Assembly: GCA_023663865.1 (NCBI GenBank) | Contig: JAMPGU010000001.1 | Span: 82,159 to 146,158, forward strand | DNA: 64,000 nt | From: Clostridium sp. | GTDB lineage: Bacteria; Bacillota; Clostridia; Oscillospirales; Acutalibacteraceae | Direction of reading: 5' to 3' | Program-made: the position numbers and the translations under genes | The notes under the pieces: model-generated | Told to the model about the DNA's origin: nothing | Databases searched by the model: none | What the model saw: the letters and a program-made list of their open reading frames with translations, nothing else | Shown here: in pieces, positions 1 through 9,105 of the stretch | Numbering within the stretch: position 1 is the stretch's first letter | Layout: each line of letters starts with the position of its first letter

Positions 1-814
1 ATGCCTGCTCCAATGCAGCCATGGCTGTTGCAGATTTTACCAAACGGCTGTTAATAAAGAAAAACTGCATGGCTCTGCTTTTTCTGGAGCTGGTAGGCTT
101 AGATACAAAGCCTGTTACCCTCATATTGTCATAGGAATAGTCAACAGGTATCAAGCCCTCGCTGACCTCTCTGCCGAACACGGAATATATAGCCGACTTT
201 AAATCCCCATTGCCTGAGGTAATCAAGGTTTGCTTGCCGTCACGAATAAATCTAAAGGATATCTCGGGATGCGATATTGCCATTCTGTCTACAATACCTG
301 CAACTGCATTGCCCTCCGTAACATCCTTTTTAAGAAATTTCATTCTTGCAGGTGTATTAAAAAATATATCTCTGACAACAATGGTCGTACCATTCGGACA
401 GCCTGCATCATCCAGTGCCAGCTCTTCCCCGCCGGCAATTTCATATCTGGTACCGATATCCGCATTCTCTGCCTTAGTCAGAAGCTCCACCTTGGCAACA
501 GCTGATATAGATGCCATTGCCTCGCCTCTAAAGCCGAGTGTGCCAATTGCGTTCAAGTCATCCTTTTCGGATATTTTGCTGGTGGCGTGAGAAATAAATA
601 CCTTTTTTATCTGCTCACGCTCAACACCGCAGCCATCATCCGTAATTCGTATATAAGTAGAACCGCCATGCTTTATTTCAACAGTAATATTTTTTGCATT
701 GGCATCTACAGAATTTTCTATCATTTCCTTAACGATAGACGAAGGACGCTCAACCACCTCACCGGCTGCGATAAGCTGATATATTTCTTTTGGCAATATA
801 TGAATCTGCGGCAT
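1..814 (-). CDS. mutL: DNA mismatch repair protein MutL, N-terminal part (cut by window edge)
   Basis: MutL couples mismatch recognition by MutS to strand incision. About 271 residues are visible, starting at ATG 812-814 (MPQIHILP) behind a GGAGGGA ribosome binding site; the C terminus lies outside the window. The GHKL ATPase motifs are present in order: IAAGEVVERP near residue 16, MIENSVDA, DDGCG, and GFRGEA. This part is the ATPase domain and the start of the transducer domain. It follows mutS by 30 bases on the same strand, so the two are co-transcribed. Whether the C-terminal endonuclease motif of Gram-positive MutL is present cannot be seen here. Confidence 0.95.
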   Translation of the reverse strand, partial: MPQIHILPKEIYQLIAAGEVVERPSSIVKEMIENSVDANAKNITVEIKHGGSTYIRITDDGCGVEREQIKKVFISHATSKISEKDDLNAIGTLGFRGEAMASISAVAKVELLTKAENADIGTRYEIAGGEELALDDAGCPNGTTIVVRDIFFNTPARMKFLKKDVTEGNAVAGIVDRMAISHPEISFRFIRDGKQTLITSGNGDLKSAIYSVFGREVSEGLIPVDYSYDNMRVTGFVSKPTSSRKSRAMQFFFINSRLVKSATAMAALEQA

Positions 815-844
815 TGAGTATCCCTCCTTTTTCATTCATTATAA

Positions 845-3481
845 CTATGCAAGCTCCTCTGCTTTCTTCTTTAAATCATAAAGCGTCTGCATAGCTTCAA
901 TAGGTGTTAATGTATTAACATCAACAGTTTTAAGTATTTCTAAAATTTCCTGCTTTCCGTTCGCAGTAAAATTATACTGAATATCGTTTTCTTCTTCCTC
1001 AATAATGCTGTCTTCTGCTTTGAACTCTATTTTAACAGCATTTGACTCCAGCTCTTTGAGTATTACCTTGGCACGCTTGACAACTGCATCCGGCACACCT
1101 GCCAGCTTTGCAACCTCTATACCAAAGCTCTGATCCGCACCACCGCGTACGATACGGCGCAGGAAGGTTATATCATCACCGCGTTTTTTTACAGCAATTG
1201 AATAATTCTTAACACCGTCAATCATACCCTCCATAGCTGTAAGCTCATGGTAATGGGTAGCAAAAAGTGCCTTTGCACCAAGACTCTTTTTCTTGCACAC
1301 AAATTCTAAAACGGCTCTTGCAATACTCATACCATCGAAGGTGGAGGTACCTCTACCAATTTCGTCAAGAATAATCAGGGAAGAGGAGGTAGCATTTTTT
1401 AAAATTGCAGAAACCTCATTCATCTCTACCATAAAGGTGGATTGACCGGTTGCCAAATCATCACTGGCACCAACACGGGTAAATATAGCATCAACTATAC
1501 CTATTTTTGCACTTTTCGCAGGCACAAATGAGCCTATCTGCGCCAGCAGCGTAATCAGTGCAATCTGCCTCATATATGTAGACTTACCTGCCATATTCGG
1601 ACCGGTAATAATGGAACAGCGTTCCTCATCCATATCCAGCTTTGTGTCATTTGGCACAAAGGGTGCACCATCCAGCAAAGCCTCAACCACAGGATGTCTG
1701 CCGTCTTTTATATCAATAACTCCATCGTTGGAAATTACGGGACAAGCGTAATTATTATTTACAGCAACCTCGGCAAGTGATGCAAGCACATCAAGCACTG
1801 CCAAACTTTTCGCCGTTGACTGCAGTCTTTCAACCTCAGCAGAAATCATATTTCTTACAGCCGAAAATACTTCGTATTCAAGCGCAACCGAACGATCCTT
1901 TGCGCCGATAATTCTGCCCTCTAAATCTTTAAGCTCCTGGGTTATATATCTTTCACAATTTGTAAGGGTTTGCTTTCTTATGTAAGTTTCAGGCACCAAA
2001 TCCTTATAGGAATTTGTAACCTCAATATAATAGCCGAAAACCTTATTGTAGCCAACCTTCAGCTTGGGTATGCCCGTCAGCTCTCGCTGTTCATTTTCAA
2101 TGGAAGCAATAATACCTGCCCCATCATTCATAATCGCTTTCAGCTCATCTATCTCGCTGTTGTAGCCTTCCTTTATCATTCCGCCCTCTCGAACAGAAAA
2201 GGGAGGCTCGTCCACAATCGCCCTGTCAATCAAAGCTCTGACATCATCAAGCAAGTCAATATTCTTATAAATACTGCCCAGCAGAGCTGTTGAACAGCCG
2301 GATAAGTTATCCCTTACTGCAGGAAGTCTTTCAATAGTGTATTGAAGAGATTTAAGCTCCTTGGCATTTGCTGTACCATAAACGATACGGGTCATAAGGC
2401 GTTCAATATCATTTACACCTGTCAGTGCCTCACGCACAGCATCACGTATCATAGGATTATCTACCAGCTCGCCTACTGCATTCTGCCTTTTTACAATTTT
2501 GGGAATAGACATCAACGGACGCTCAAGCCAGGATTTTATCATTCGCTTACCCATAGCCGTCTTTGTTTTATCTATAACCCACAGGAGCGAATGCTTTTTG
2601 TCTCCCGTCATCATTGAGCGTGTCAATTCCAGATTGCGTCTGGCACTGATATCAAGGCTCATATACTGATCATCGTCATAAAAGTCTATTTCTGACGGTG
2701 CTTCAATTTCGTCCTTTTTCTGTGTTTCTTTAAGGTAGCTGATAACTGCACCCAGCACACATACTCCAATTTTGCTGTGACCGATACCCAATGATGAAAT
2801 TTCTTCTTTTTTCAGGGTTTCCAAAATCAATGCACTTGCATTATCAAAATTAAAGCAATCGTCATCCAGCACCTCAACATTCGCATTGATGCGCTTTGCA
2901 AAGCTTTCAACACCTGAAAGGTTCAAGGCCTCTGCATTAATAATAAGCTCCTTCGGTGCGTATGTAGAAAGCTGATTGATGAGCTTATTTTCCATATCCT
3001 CACCGTCCAGTGATGTTATATGGAACTCACCGGTGGATACATCTGCAAAGCATACGCCCAGCTGCTTATTGCTGAGGCATATAGAGCAAAGATAATTATT
3101 TGCTCCGTCTTCAAGCATATTTCCTTCAATAACCGTACCCGGAGTAATGATTCTTATGACATCTCTTTTAACCAAGCCCTTGGCAGAGGCAGGATCCTCC
3201 ATCTGCTCACAGATAGCAACCTTATAACCGCGGGAAACCAGCTTGGCAATATAATTGTCCGCACTGTGGAAGGGAACACCGCACATCGGAGCACGCTCCT
3301 CCTGTCCGCAGTCTCTGCCGGTAAGCACCAGGTCAAGCTCCTTTGAAGCAATCTTGGCATCATCAAAAAACATCTCATAAAAATCACCAAGACGGAAGAA
3401 TAAAATAGTGTCGAAATATTGACTTTTAATTTGTAAATACTGCGCCATCATAGGCGAGATTTTGCCCTCATTCTTTGCCAT
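845..3481 (-). CDS. mutS: DNA mismatch repair ATPase MutS
   Basis: MutS binds base mismatches and small loops and recruits MutL. The protein is 878 residues from the start MAKNEGKISP; I chose this ATG because GAGGAGG lies six bases before it, while an in-frame upstream start at 3544 has none. Visible motifs are the mismatch-reading F-Y-E at residues 34-36, the Walker A GPNMAGKST, the TRVGASDDLATGQSTFMVEM signature (20 residues), the Walker B DEIGRGTST and the switch ATHYHELT. Length and motif order fit a bacterial MutS1. It sits between the YmcA-like gene and mutL, as in Bacillus. Confidence 0.97.
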   Translation of the reverse strand: MAKNEGKISPMMAQYLQIKSQYFDTILFFRLGDFYEMFFDDAKIASKELDLVLTGRDCGQEERAPMCGVPFHSADNYIAKLVSRGYKVAICEQMEDPASAKGLVKRDVIRIITPGTVIEGNMLEDGANNYLCSICLSNKQLGVCFADVSTGEFHITSLDGEDMENKLINQLSTYAPKELIINAEALNLSGVESFAKRINANVEVLDDDCFNFDNASALILETLKKEEISSLGIGHSKIGVCVLGAVISYLKETQKKDEIEAPSEIDFYDDDQYMSLDISARRNLELTRSMMTGDKKHSLLWVIDKTKTAMGKRMIKSWLERPLMSIPKIVKRQNAVGELVDNPMIRDAVREALTGVNDIERLMTRIVYGTANAKELKSLQYTIERLPAVRDNLSGCSTALLGSIYKNIDLLDDVRALIDRAIVDEPPFSVREGGMIKEGYNSEIDELKAIMNDGAGIIASIENEQRELTGIPKLKVGYNKVFGYYIEVTNSYKDLVPETYIRKQTLTNCERYITQELKDLEGRIIGAKDRSVALEYEVFSAVRNMISAEVERLQSTAKSLAVLDVLASLAEVAVNNNYACPVISNDGVIDIKDGRHPVVEALLDGAPFVPNDTKLDMDEERCSIITGPNMAGKSTYMRQIALITLLAQIGSFVPAKSAKIGIVDAIFTRVGASDDLATGQSTFMVEMNEVSAILKNATSSSLIILDEIGRGTSTFDGMSIARAVLEFVCKKKSLGAKALFATHYHELTAMEGMIDGVKNYSIAVKKRGDDITFLRRIVRGGADQSFGIEVAKLAGVPDAVVKRAKVILKELESNAVKIEFKAEDSIIEEEENDIQYNFTANGKQEILEILKTVDVNTLTPIEAMQTLYDLKKKAEELA

Positions 3482-3582
3482 TTTATTCCTCCTCTTCCGG
3501 TAATTCGTTAAAATTTTTAATGGCTGGTGTATTGTATTAAGCAATCAAATACCTGAATGCGTTTTATACACGAACATTAATC

Positions 3583-3996
3583 TTAGTGGCAGCCTCCGCA
3601 GGTACAGCAGTCATGTGTGCACTCGTCAGCCTTTGGCAGTTCGCAGGTTTCTGCATCCTGTCCGTCAAAGAACAGACCAATCATACCGCTGATATACTGT
3701 GCCATCTGCTCCATCTCAGCAGCTGCAGCAGAATACTTCTGCATATTCTCGCCCTGCATAATCTCGCCATACAGCTTCTGATACTCCTCCTGAAGCTCTG
3801 CAATTCTTTCCTGAGAAGCCTCTTCGCCTTTTTCAGCCTCCTGCTGATATTTGAGTGACAGGAGCTGCATTTCCTGCATCTGCTGCTGCAGCTTTTCGTC
3901 ACCGTCATTTGCCTTGGCTGCTGCCTGAAGAGCAACAAAACGCTCATCCTTCTGAATTTCTTTGCCTAATTCTCTAAGTGCTGATTCAATACTCAT
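3583..3996 (-). CDS. YlbF/YmcA family protein with C-terminal cysteine cluster
   Basis: This 137-residue protein is mostly helical and charged, as in the YlbF/YmcA (Com_YlbF) family. In Bacillus, YlbF, YmcA and YaaT form a complex that carries iron-sulfur clusters and acts with RNase Y in mRNA processing, sporulation and competence. The C terminus carries six closely spaced cysteines (C126, C130, C131, C133, C136 and one near 119) ending in CGGCH, a plausible iron-sulfur or zinc ligand set. It lies 2 bases after miaB and before mutS, the position of ymcA in Bacillus. Family membership is fairly sure from composition and synteny; which of the two paralogues it matches is not. Confidence 0.8.
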   Translation of the reverse strand: MSIESALRELGKEIQKDERFVALQAAAKANDGDEKLQQQMQEMQLLSLKYQQEAEKGEEASQERIAELQEEYQKLYGEIMQGENMQKYSAAAAEMEQMAQYISGMIGLFFDGQDAETCELPKADECTHDCCTCGGCH

Positions 3997-3998
3997 AT

Positions 3999-5435
3999 TT
4001 ATTTCTCCTTTACTAATTCTCCCCTCATAACAAATGTCAGAGGTTCAACTACTTTTATTTTCTGGAAGGTGCCGATAAGGCTTTCGTCACCCTCAAACTC
4101 TATAATCAAATTGCCGTCATTACGAGCAGCAATATAATTATCACCTAATTTACCCTTGCCGTAAACATAGCATTTATACACCTTGTCCTTATGAAGTGCC
4201 ATTTGAGAAGCACTAATCTTCTCCTGCAAATCCGTCAGCTCCTTGAACCATTTGGACTTTTCCTCAGCAGGAACAGGGTCAGGCATTTCTGCCGCCGGAG
4301 TACCCTTGCGGGCAGAATAGATAAATGTAAACAATGAGGTTGCTTTAACCTCTTCCACAAGAGACAGCGTTTCCTTGAATTCCTCATAGGTTTCACCGGG
4401 GAAGCCCACGATAATATCACTGGTTATTGAAAGCTCATCCCCCATAAGCTCCTTGGCGTATTTTATCAGTTCAATATACTGCTCACGGGTATAGTGGCGG
4501 TTCATCGCTTTTAACACACGATTGCTTCCGCTCTGGAAAGGAAGATGCAAATGCTGTGCAACCTTGTCACAGGAGGCCATCGTTTCAATAAGCTCCTTGG
4601 TGCAGTCCTTAGGATGACTGGTCATAAACCGAATTCTGAAATCACCGTCAAGACCATTCAGCTCACGCAAAAGCTGTGCAAAGCTGACCCGAGGTTCAAG
4701 GTCCTTACCGTAAGAATTAACATTCTGACCGAGAAGCGTAATCTCTTTATACCCTTGTGAAACAAGCTCCTTAAATTCATTTACAATGTCAGCCTTCGCT
4801 CTGCTGCGCTCTCGTCCGCGGACATAAGGCACAATACAATATGTACAAAAATTATTACAGCCATACATAATCGGCAGCCAGGCTTTCGCATCGTTATCAC
4901 GCTTAACAGGAATACCCTCAGCAATAGCACCATCCATATCAGGTATTTCAAACACACGCTTTCTTCCTGTTAACGCTCTGTACAAAAGCTCCGGCAGACA
5001 ATGTATAACATGTGTGCCAAACACCAAATCCACAAAAGGATAGGACTGCTTTATTTTATCCGCAATATGCTTTTGCTGCATCATACAGCCGCACAAAGCA
5101 ATGACAACATTCGGATTGTCACGCTTATAGCTTTTCAGTGAGCCTACATTTCCAAACACTCTGTCCTCCGCATGCTCTCTTACTGCGCAGGTGTTAAATA
5201 TAATAAGCTGTGCATCTAAACGATTATCGGTAAAGCCATACCCCATAAGCTCCAGCATACCTTTAATTCGCTCACTGTCTGCTACATTCTGCTGACAGCC
5301 ATAGGTAATCACACAAGCCTTCGGCTTTTCACGATAAGCGGCAGTCAAAGCAGAGCTAACCTTTACTGAAAATTCTTTTTGCTTATTAAGCTCCTCGTCA
5401 CTGACAACAGCTGTTTTACTTGCATTTTGGCTCAT
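3999..5435 (-). CDS. miaB: tRNA-2-methylthio-N6-dimethylallyladenosine synthase MiaB
   Basis: MiaB is a radical-SAM methylthiotransferase that adds the 2-methylthio group to isopentenyl-A37 of tRNAs reading U-starting codons. The 478 residues hold the UPF0004 domain with cysteines C47, C83 and C117 for the auxiliary cluster, then the radical-SAM CX3CX2C set C193, C197, C200 inside GCNNFCTYCIVPYVRGRER, and a C-terminal TRAM-like region. It is the first gene of the operon leading to mutS-mutL. The ATG at 5435 follows GAGGTGAGAAT, a good ribosome binding site. Confidence 0.95.
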   Translation of the reverse strand: MSQNASKTAVVSDEELNKQKEFSVKVSSALTAAYREKPKACVITYGCQQNVADSERIKGMLELMGYGFTDNRLDAQLIIFNTCAVREHAEDRVFGNVGSLKSYKRDNPNVVIALCGCMMQQKHIADKIKQSYPFVDLVFGTHVIHCLPELLYRALTGRKRVFEIPDMDGAIAEGIPVKRDNDAKAWLPIMYGCNNFCTYCIVPYVRGRERSRAKADIVNEFKELVSQGYKEITLLGQNVNSYGKDLEPRVSFAQLLRELNGLDGDFRIRFMTSHPKDCTKELIETMASCDKVAQHLHLPFQSGSNRVLKAMNRHYTREQYIELIKYAKELMGDELSITSDIIVGFPGETYEEFKETLSLVEEVKATSLFTFIYSARKGTPAAEMPDPVPAEEKSKWFKELTDLQEKISASQMALHKDKVYKCYVYGKGKLGDNYIAARNDGNLIIEFEGDESLIGTFQKIKVVEPLTFVMRGELVKEK

Positions 5436-5478
5436 ATTCTCACCTCTATATACAACTACTTATTATAATACAGCTAAC

Positions 5479-5507
5479 ATTATATCAAATATGCTTTCTA
5501 TAATCAA
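5479..5507 (-). promoter_or_regulatory. Sigma-A type promoter of the miaB-mutSL operon
   Basis: On the minus strand, TTGATT (5502-5507) and TATAAT (5479-5484) are separated by exactly 17 bases, about 40 bases before the miaB start. The match is read directly from the sequence; use in the cell is inferred. Confidence 0.7.
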
Positions 5508-5574
5508 CATAATATTTATAAATAATATAATAATTTTAATTATATAAGCCATGAACATATCCTACAAGGAAAGA

Positions 5575-5603
5575 TTGATTTTTACTGTTAAAAATGATAG
5601 AAT
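5575..5603 (+). promoter_or_regulatory. Sigma-A type promoter of malQ
   Basis: TTGATT (5575-5580), a 17-base spacer and TAGAAT (5598-5603), about 33 bases before the malQ start. Confidence 0.6.
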
Positions 5604-5636
5604 ATCGTTATTATATACAAAAATAAGGTGATTTAT

Positions 5637-7157
5637 ATGTTGAAGAAAAGAGGAGCAGGTGTACTGCTTCACATCAGCTCAATGCCCTCACCCTATGGTG
5701 TTGGTGTATTTGACAGCAATGTAAAGGAATTTATAAATCAAATAGCAGATATGGGCTTCAGCTACTGGCAGGTGCTTCCCTTCAATCCGCTGGATGATGC
5801 CAACTCGCCATACTGCTCCCCCTCTGCCTTTGCCGGCAACTATCTGTTTATTGACCCGCAGGGCTTAAAGGATATGGGGCTGATTAGCGAGGAGGATGTT
5901 AAAAGCAATATTTATGACGGCAGTCCCTACACAGCGGATTACGAATTTGCTGCCGAGAAGCGTCTCTCCGTGCTGAAAAAAGCTTTTCTCAATATTGACA
6001 ACAATCTTGCTGCAAAGATAAAGGAATTTGAGCTAGATAACCCATGGCTTACCGATTACAGCGTATTTATGACTGTAAAGGAAGCAGAAAATATGAAGCC
6101 ATGGTGGGCATGGAGCAAACAGCATGCGCACTATTTTGACTGCATCAAAAGCATTTATGATTATGAGGAAAAGGCAGCCTTTTGGAAATTTGTGCAGTAC
6201 ATTTTTTATAAGCAATGGTATGAGCTGAAGCAGTATGCCAATGACAAAGGCATCGCCATTATCGGAGACATGCCCATCTATGTTGCTATGGACAGTGTGG
6301 ATGTATGGTCAAACCTCAATATGTTTTTGATTGACCAAAAAACACTTACTGCCAAGAAGGTAGCCGGTGTTCCTCCGGATTACTTCAGCGAGGACGGACA
6401 GCTTTGGGGCAATCCGATATACAACTGGAAGGAAATGGAAAAGGATGATTTCAGCTGGTGGATTTCCCGTCTGGGACACGCTTTAAAGACATACGATACA
6501 GTCAGAATTGACCATTTCAGAGCATTCGCATCTTATTGGGAAATTCCTGCCGACTCTCCTACCGCCAAGGTGGGAGAATGGGTTGACGGACCGAAAATGA
6601 AGCTTTTCGACAAGGTGTTTGAAGCATATCCTGACACACCGATTATTGCCGAGGATTTAGGTGTATTCGGTGAAGATGTTGTACAGCTTCTTGAAGATAC
6701 CGGATTCCCCGGAATGAAGGTTGTACAGTTCGGCTTTGATCCAAACAGCGACTCCTCACATATGCCGCATAATGCAGTGCAAAACAGTATCAACTACGTT
6801 GGCACCCACGACAACAACACCATTCTCGGCTGGCTGTGGGAGGCAAGTGAGCAGGAGCGCGCTTTCGCACTTGCGTATGCCGGCTTTACAGGTGATAACT
6901 GGGGCGAGGGCGGCTACTATAGTCAGTCCTGCCGAAAGATTATTGAGACTGTATGGAAAAGCTCCTCCAATGTTGCTATGATTGCCCTGCAGGATATGTG
7001 CGGTTTCGGCAGTGATGCAAGAATGAACATACCGGGCGTACCTGAAAAAAACTGGCGTTTCAGAACAACAATGGAAACCATTAAAAACATAGATACAGAT
7101 TATTTTAAAAAAATAAATTCACTATACAGAAGAATGTATCCTGTATTTGAAAAATAG
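5637..7157 (+). CDS. malQ: 4-alpha-glucanotransferase (amylomaltase, GH77)
   Basis: This enzyme moves alpha-1,4-glucan segments between maltodextrins and glucose in the cytoplasm, for glycogen or starch use. The 506-residue protein has the GH77 motifs: GDMPIYVAMDSVDVWSN, the nucleophile Asp292 in RIDHFRAF, the acid/base Glu339 in IIAEDLGVFG, and Asp392 in GTHDNNT. A GTG at 5628 is in frame, but the ATG at 5637 is seven bases after AAGGTG and is the better start. It is a single-gene unit with its own promoter and a strong terminator; no other maltodextrin genes are beside it. Confidence 0.95.
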   Translation: MLKKRGAGVLLHISSMPSPYGVGVFDSNVKEFINQIADMGFSYWQVLPFNPLDDANSPYCSPSAFAGNYLFIDPQGLKDMGLISEEDVKSNIYDGSPYTADYEFAAEKRLSVLKKAFLNIDNNLAAKIKEFELDNPWLTDYSVFMTVKEAENMKPWWAWSKQHAHYFDCIKSIYDYEEKAAFWKFVQYIFYKQWYELKQYANDKGIAIIGDMPIYVAMDSVDVWSNLNMFLIDQKTLTAKKVAGVPPDYFSEDGQLWGNPIYNWKEMEKDDFSWWISRLGHALKTYDTVRIDHFRAFASYWEIPADSPTAKVGEWVDGPKMKLFDKVFEAYPDTPIIAEDLGVFGEDVVQLLEDTGFPGMKVVQFGFDPNSDSSHMPHNAVQNSINYVGTHDNNTILGWLWEASEQERAFALAYAGFTGDNWGEGGYYSQSCRKIIETVWKSSSNVAMIALQDMCGFGSDARMNIPGVPEKNWRFRTTMETIKNIDTDYFKKINSLYRRMYPVFEK

Positions 7158-7235
7158 CAAAAACGAGTTGAACAGCTTAGGCACTCAGCAATACATTATT
7201 GTTAATCCCAATATTTTTTAATATAAATATACAAT

Positions 7236-7280
7236 AAACCCACTATGACCTTTCATTTTGAAAATGTCATAGTGGGTTTT
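7236..7280. terminator. Bidirectional intrinsic terminator
   Basis: A 14-base perfect stem (AAACCCACTATGAC at 7236-7249 with its complement at 7266-7279) flanked by A and T runs. It sits between the converging malQ and the 252-residue membrane protein gene and can stop both. Confidence 0.85.
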
Positions 7281-7302
7281 GCTGTATAAAACTATAATGA
7301 AA

Positions 7303-8061
7303 TTAATACGCTTTTATAATGGATTCCAGAATGCTTTTATTATTACCATATACTTGTAAGTCTCTCAGGCTTTCCTTATCAGCATGAACTATATTCGAAT
7401 CAAAAAGCTCTAAAAATGCTGCAATTTTTGAATAGTCATTGCCAAAATCATATGCGTCAGCCTCGAATTGCTTTTCATCTGTATTTAAAACAACAATGCA
7501 TTGATATTTACCAACCGAATGGACTCGTGGTGTATGAACACCGATATGATATTCTGCCTTTATCTCTACTGACGTAACATCATCATAGTTTATATATTCT
7601 TGGCTATCCTTGAATAAACTGTATGAAACAATTGCATGATCTTCAGCAACATATTTTGATTGACTGCCCAAGCAAAAAAACAGTGTGCAAAGTAAAATAA
7701 TAACTGCTGTTTGAACAGTAATTTTTTTAACCTGCTTTTTTGCTTTCGTATTTTTTAATTTAAAATAGTCCTTGAATTTAAGCTCCAGCTTCTTTGCGCT
7801 GTCAACAAATATACCTATAACTATCATTAGAATAAATAACAGTACAAAAAACATAATTAAAAAGAAGGCTGCTTTTGGCTGACACAAAAAATAATCTTTT
7901 TTTGAAAATGCTTTTGCACACAAATAACCTACTTGCTCACAATTTAAATATATTAATAATATAAGTACATACGGAACTATAATTAAGTTATTAAATTTTC
8001 TCTGTTCATAATGCAGAATTTTATCCTTTTGCTGTTTCTTCTTTTTCTTTTGCTTTGCCAT
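7303..8061 (-). CDS. Hypothetical membrane protein, 252 aa
   Basis: I do not recognise the family. The protein begins with a lysine-rich stretch (KQKKKKKQQK), then has hydrophobic segments near residues 26-40, 62-85 and 113-132 separated by a lysine-rich cytoplasmic-type loop, and a soluble C-terminal half of about 120 residues with alternating beta-type patterns. With the positive charge on the loops, the C-terminal half probably lies outside the membrane. The ribosome binding site AGGA precedes the ATG at 8061. It has no operon partner and converges on malQ. Confidence 0.7.
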   Translation of the reverse strand: MAKQKKKKKQQKDKILHYEQRKFNNLIIVPYVLILLIYLNCEQVGYLCAKAFSKKDYFLCQPKAAFFLIMFFVLLFILMIVIGIFVDSAKKLELKFKDYFKLKNTKAKKQVKKITVQTAVIILLCTLFFCLGSQSKYVAEDHAIVSYSLFKDSQEYINYDDVTSVEIKAEYHIGVHTPRVHSVGKYQCIVVLNTDEKQFEADAYDFGNDYSKIAAFLELFDSNIVHADKESLRDLQVYGNNKSILESIIKAY

Positions 8062-8124
8062 ATAATCGTCCTATAAATCTCAATGTAATCATCTAATTAT
8101 AACATAATTGCGAATATATAACAA

Positions 8125-8149
8125 GAGCACCCTCTTGCCGAGGGTGCCT
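8125..8149 (-). terminator. Intrinsic terminator after the Cys-rich gene
   Basis: Minus-strand hairpin GCACCCTC-GGCAA-GAGGGTGC (8147 to 8127) followed by a short T-rich tail, 17 bases past the stop of the 272-residue gene. Confidence 0.75.
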
Positions 8150-8165
8150 AAAATGGTTATTTTCT

Positions 8166-8984
8166 TTACTGCGCATTGCAGTCATTATTTTGCTGACAGC
8201 AGGAGCAGCCGCTTTCTCTTTCGGCAGGGAAAAACTCATCAACCGGAAAATCAATGTTCTGGAAGGTTTCACAAGGATTAGAGGTATTGCAGTTACACTC
8301 TCTGTCAGGAACGCAATAGTCATATGCCGGAATCAAAATCTGAGCATCTCGTTCCATCTGAACGATAGAGAATAATCCCAGTGTAACAAGAACTGCTCTG
8401 TTTGAGGTGCCGGTAGACATTGTATCCTCAACGGAATTCAAAATAGACTGCGGGAATGATGTGCATATTCCTACATTGCAGTCACAGCAGTTGCAGATAT
8501 CCGTCGCCAAAATCACAGGGTCAACTGCCTGTACCTTTGCTGCCGGATTCGTGTACTGAGGCGCTACAGGGCAATCGAGAAGCTCGCTGCAGGGATTTGA
8601 TACAAATACCTTAACATCTCCGTCACTGCCATAAAGAATACACTTTTTATTAAACTGTGCAAAGCCGATGGCTATCTGCGGTGTGGTGCAAGGTGCAGCA
8701 TAGCAATCAAAGCTGAGCTTAAAGTAGAATGTGATATCCACACTATAGAATCCTCTGTTAAACGGTACCTCTTCTACATCAATACTAACCTCTTCAATCG
8801 TACAGTCCCTTGTTTTGATAGTAACAGCCTCATCAATCAGTCTTTGGCTTCTTGAGAAAAATGTAACTCTTAAATCTTCCAGGCAATCCTTACTGACACA
8901 GCTGTCATAAATTCGCTTTGTATCAATACAAACTGCTTCGTTTATTCTTCTTTCACCTGTTTCTGCAATTGGATTATCAGGCAT
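8166..8984 (-). CDS. Cysteine-rich conserved clostridial protein of unknown function, 272 aa
   Basis: This soluble protein has no signal peptide or membrane segment. It starts with PIAETGERRINEAVCIDTKR and carries over twenty cysteines, grouped in pairs and clusters such as CNCCDCNVGIC, CNCNTSNPC and the C-terminal CSCCQQNND. The middle has a beta-rich VPFNRGFYSVDITFYFKLSF stretch. I recall similar Cys-rich proteins as conserved hypotheticals in spore-forming Clostridia, but no function is established to my knowledge. The cysteine pattern would suit disulfide-linked structural layers such as a spore coat, or metal binding; that is inference only. Its start codon directly follows a terminator-like hairpin (see 8985-9046). 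Confidence 0.75.
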   Translation of the reverse strand: MPDNPIAETGERRINEAVCIDTKRIYDSCVSKDCLEDLRVTFFSRSQRLIDEAVTIKTRDCTIEEVSIDVEEVPFNRGFYSVDITFYFKLSFDCYAAPCTTPQIAIGFAQFNKKCILYGSDGDVKVFVSNPCSELLDCPVAPQYTNPAAKVQAVDPVILATDICNCCDCNVGICTSFPQSILNSVEDTMSTGTSNRAVLVTLGLFSIVQMERDAQILIPAYDYCVPDRECNCNTSNPCETFQNIDFPVDEFFPAERESGCSCCQQNNDCNAQ

Positions 8985-9046
8985 AAAAAAACTCCTTCTC
9001 TAAGTATTGAAGTAAACTTCAATAACATACTATGAAGGAGTTTTTT
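8985..9046 (-). promoter_or_regulatory. Terminator-like hairpin that contains the ribosome binding site of the Cys-rich gene
   Basis: Read on the minus strand, AAAAAACTCCTTC (9046-9034) pairs with GAAGGAGTTTTTTT (8998-8985), and ATG follows at once. The second arm contains the GAAGGAG ribosome binding site and the run of T. Inside the loop is a smaller perfect hairpin, TTGAAG-TAAA-CTTCAA (9007-9022). The structure can end transcripts coming from the glycosidase gene upstream and would also hide the ribosome binding site of the next gene. Confidence 0.6.
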
Positions 9047-9105
9047 AAATGTTCTTATATTATGAATTTTTATTTACTAAGCTGCAAAAATACGGCAAAT
9101 CAGCT

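Noticed and set aside
845..3346. Several open frames of 90-110 codons on the opposite strand of mutS, and many similar ones across the window
   Set aside because: They lie antisense to clear genes, have no ribosome binding sites or recognisable domains, and arise from codon bias of the true gene.
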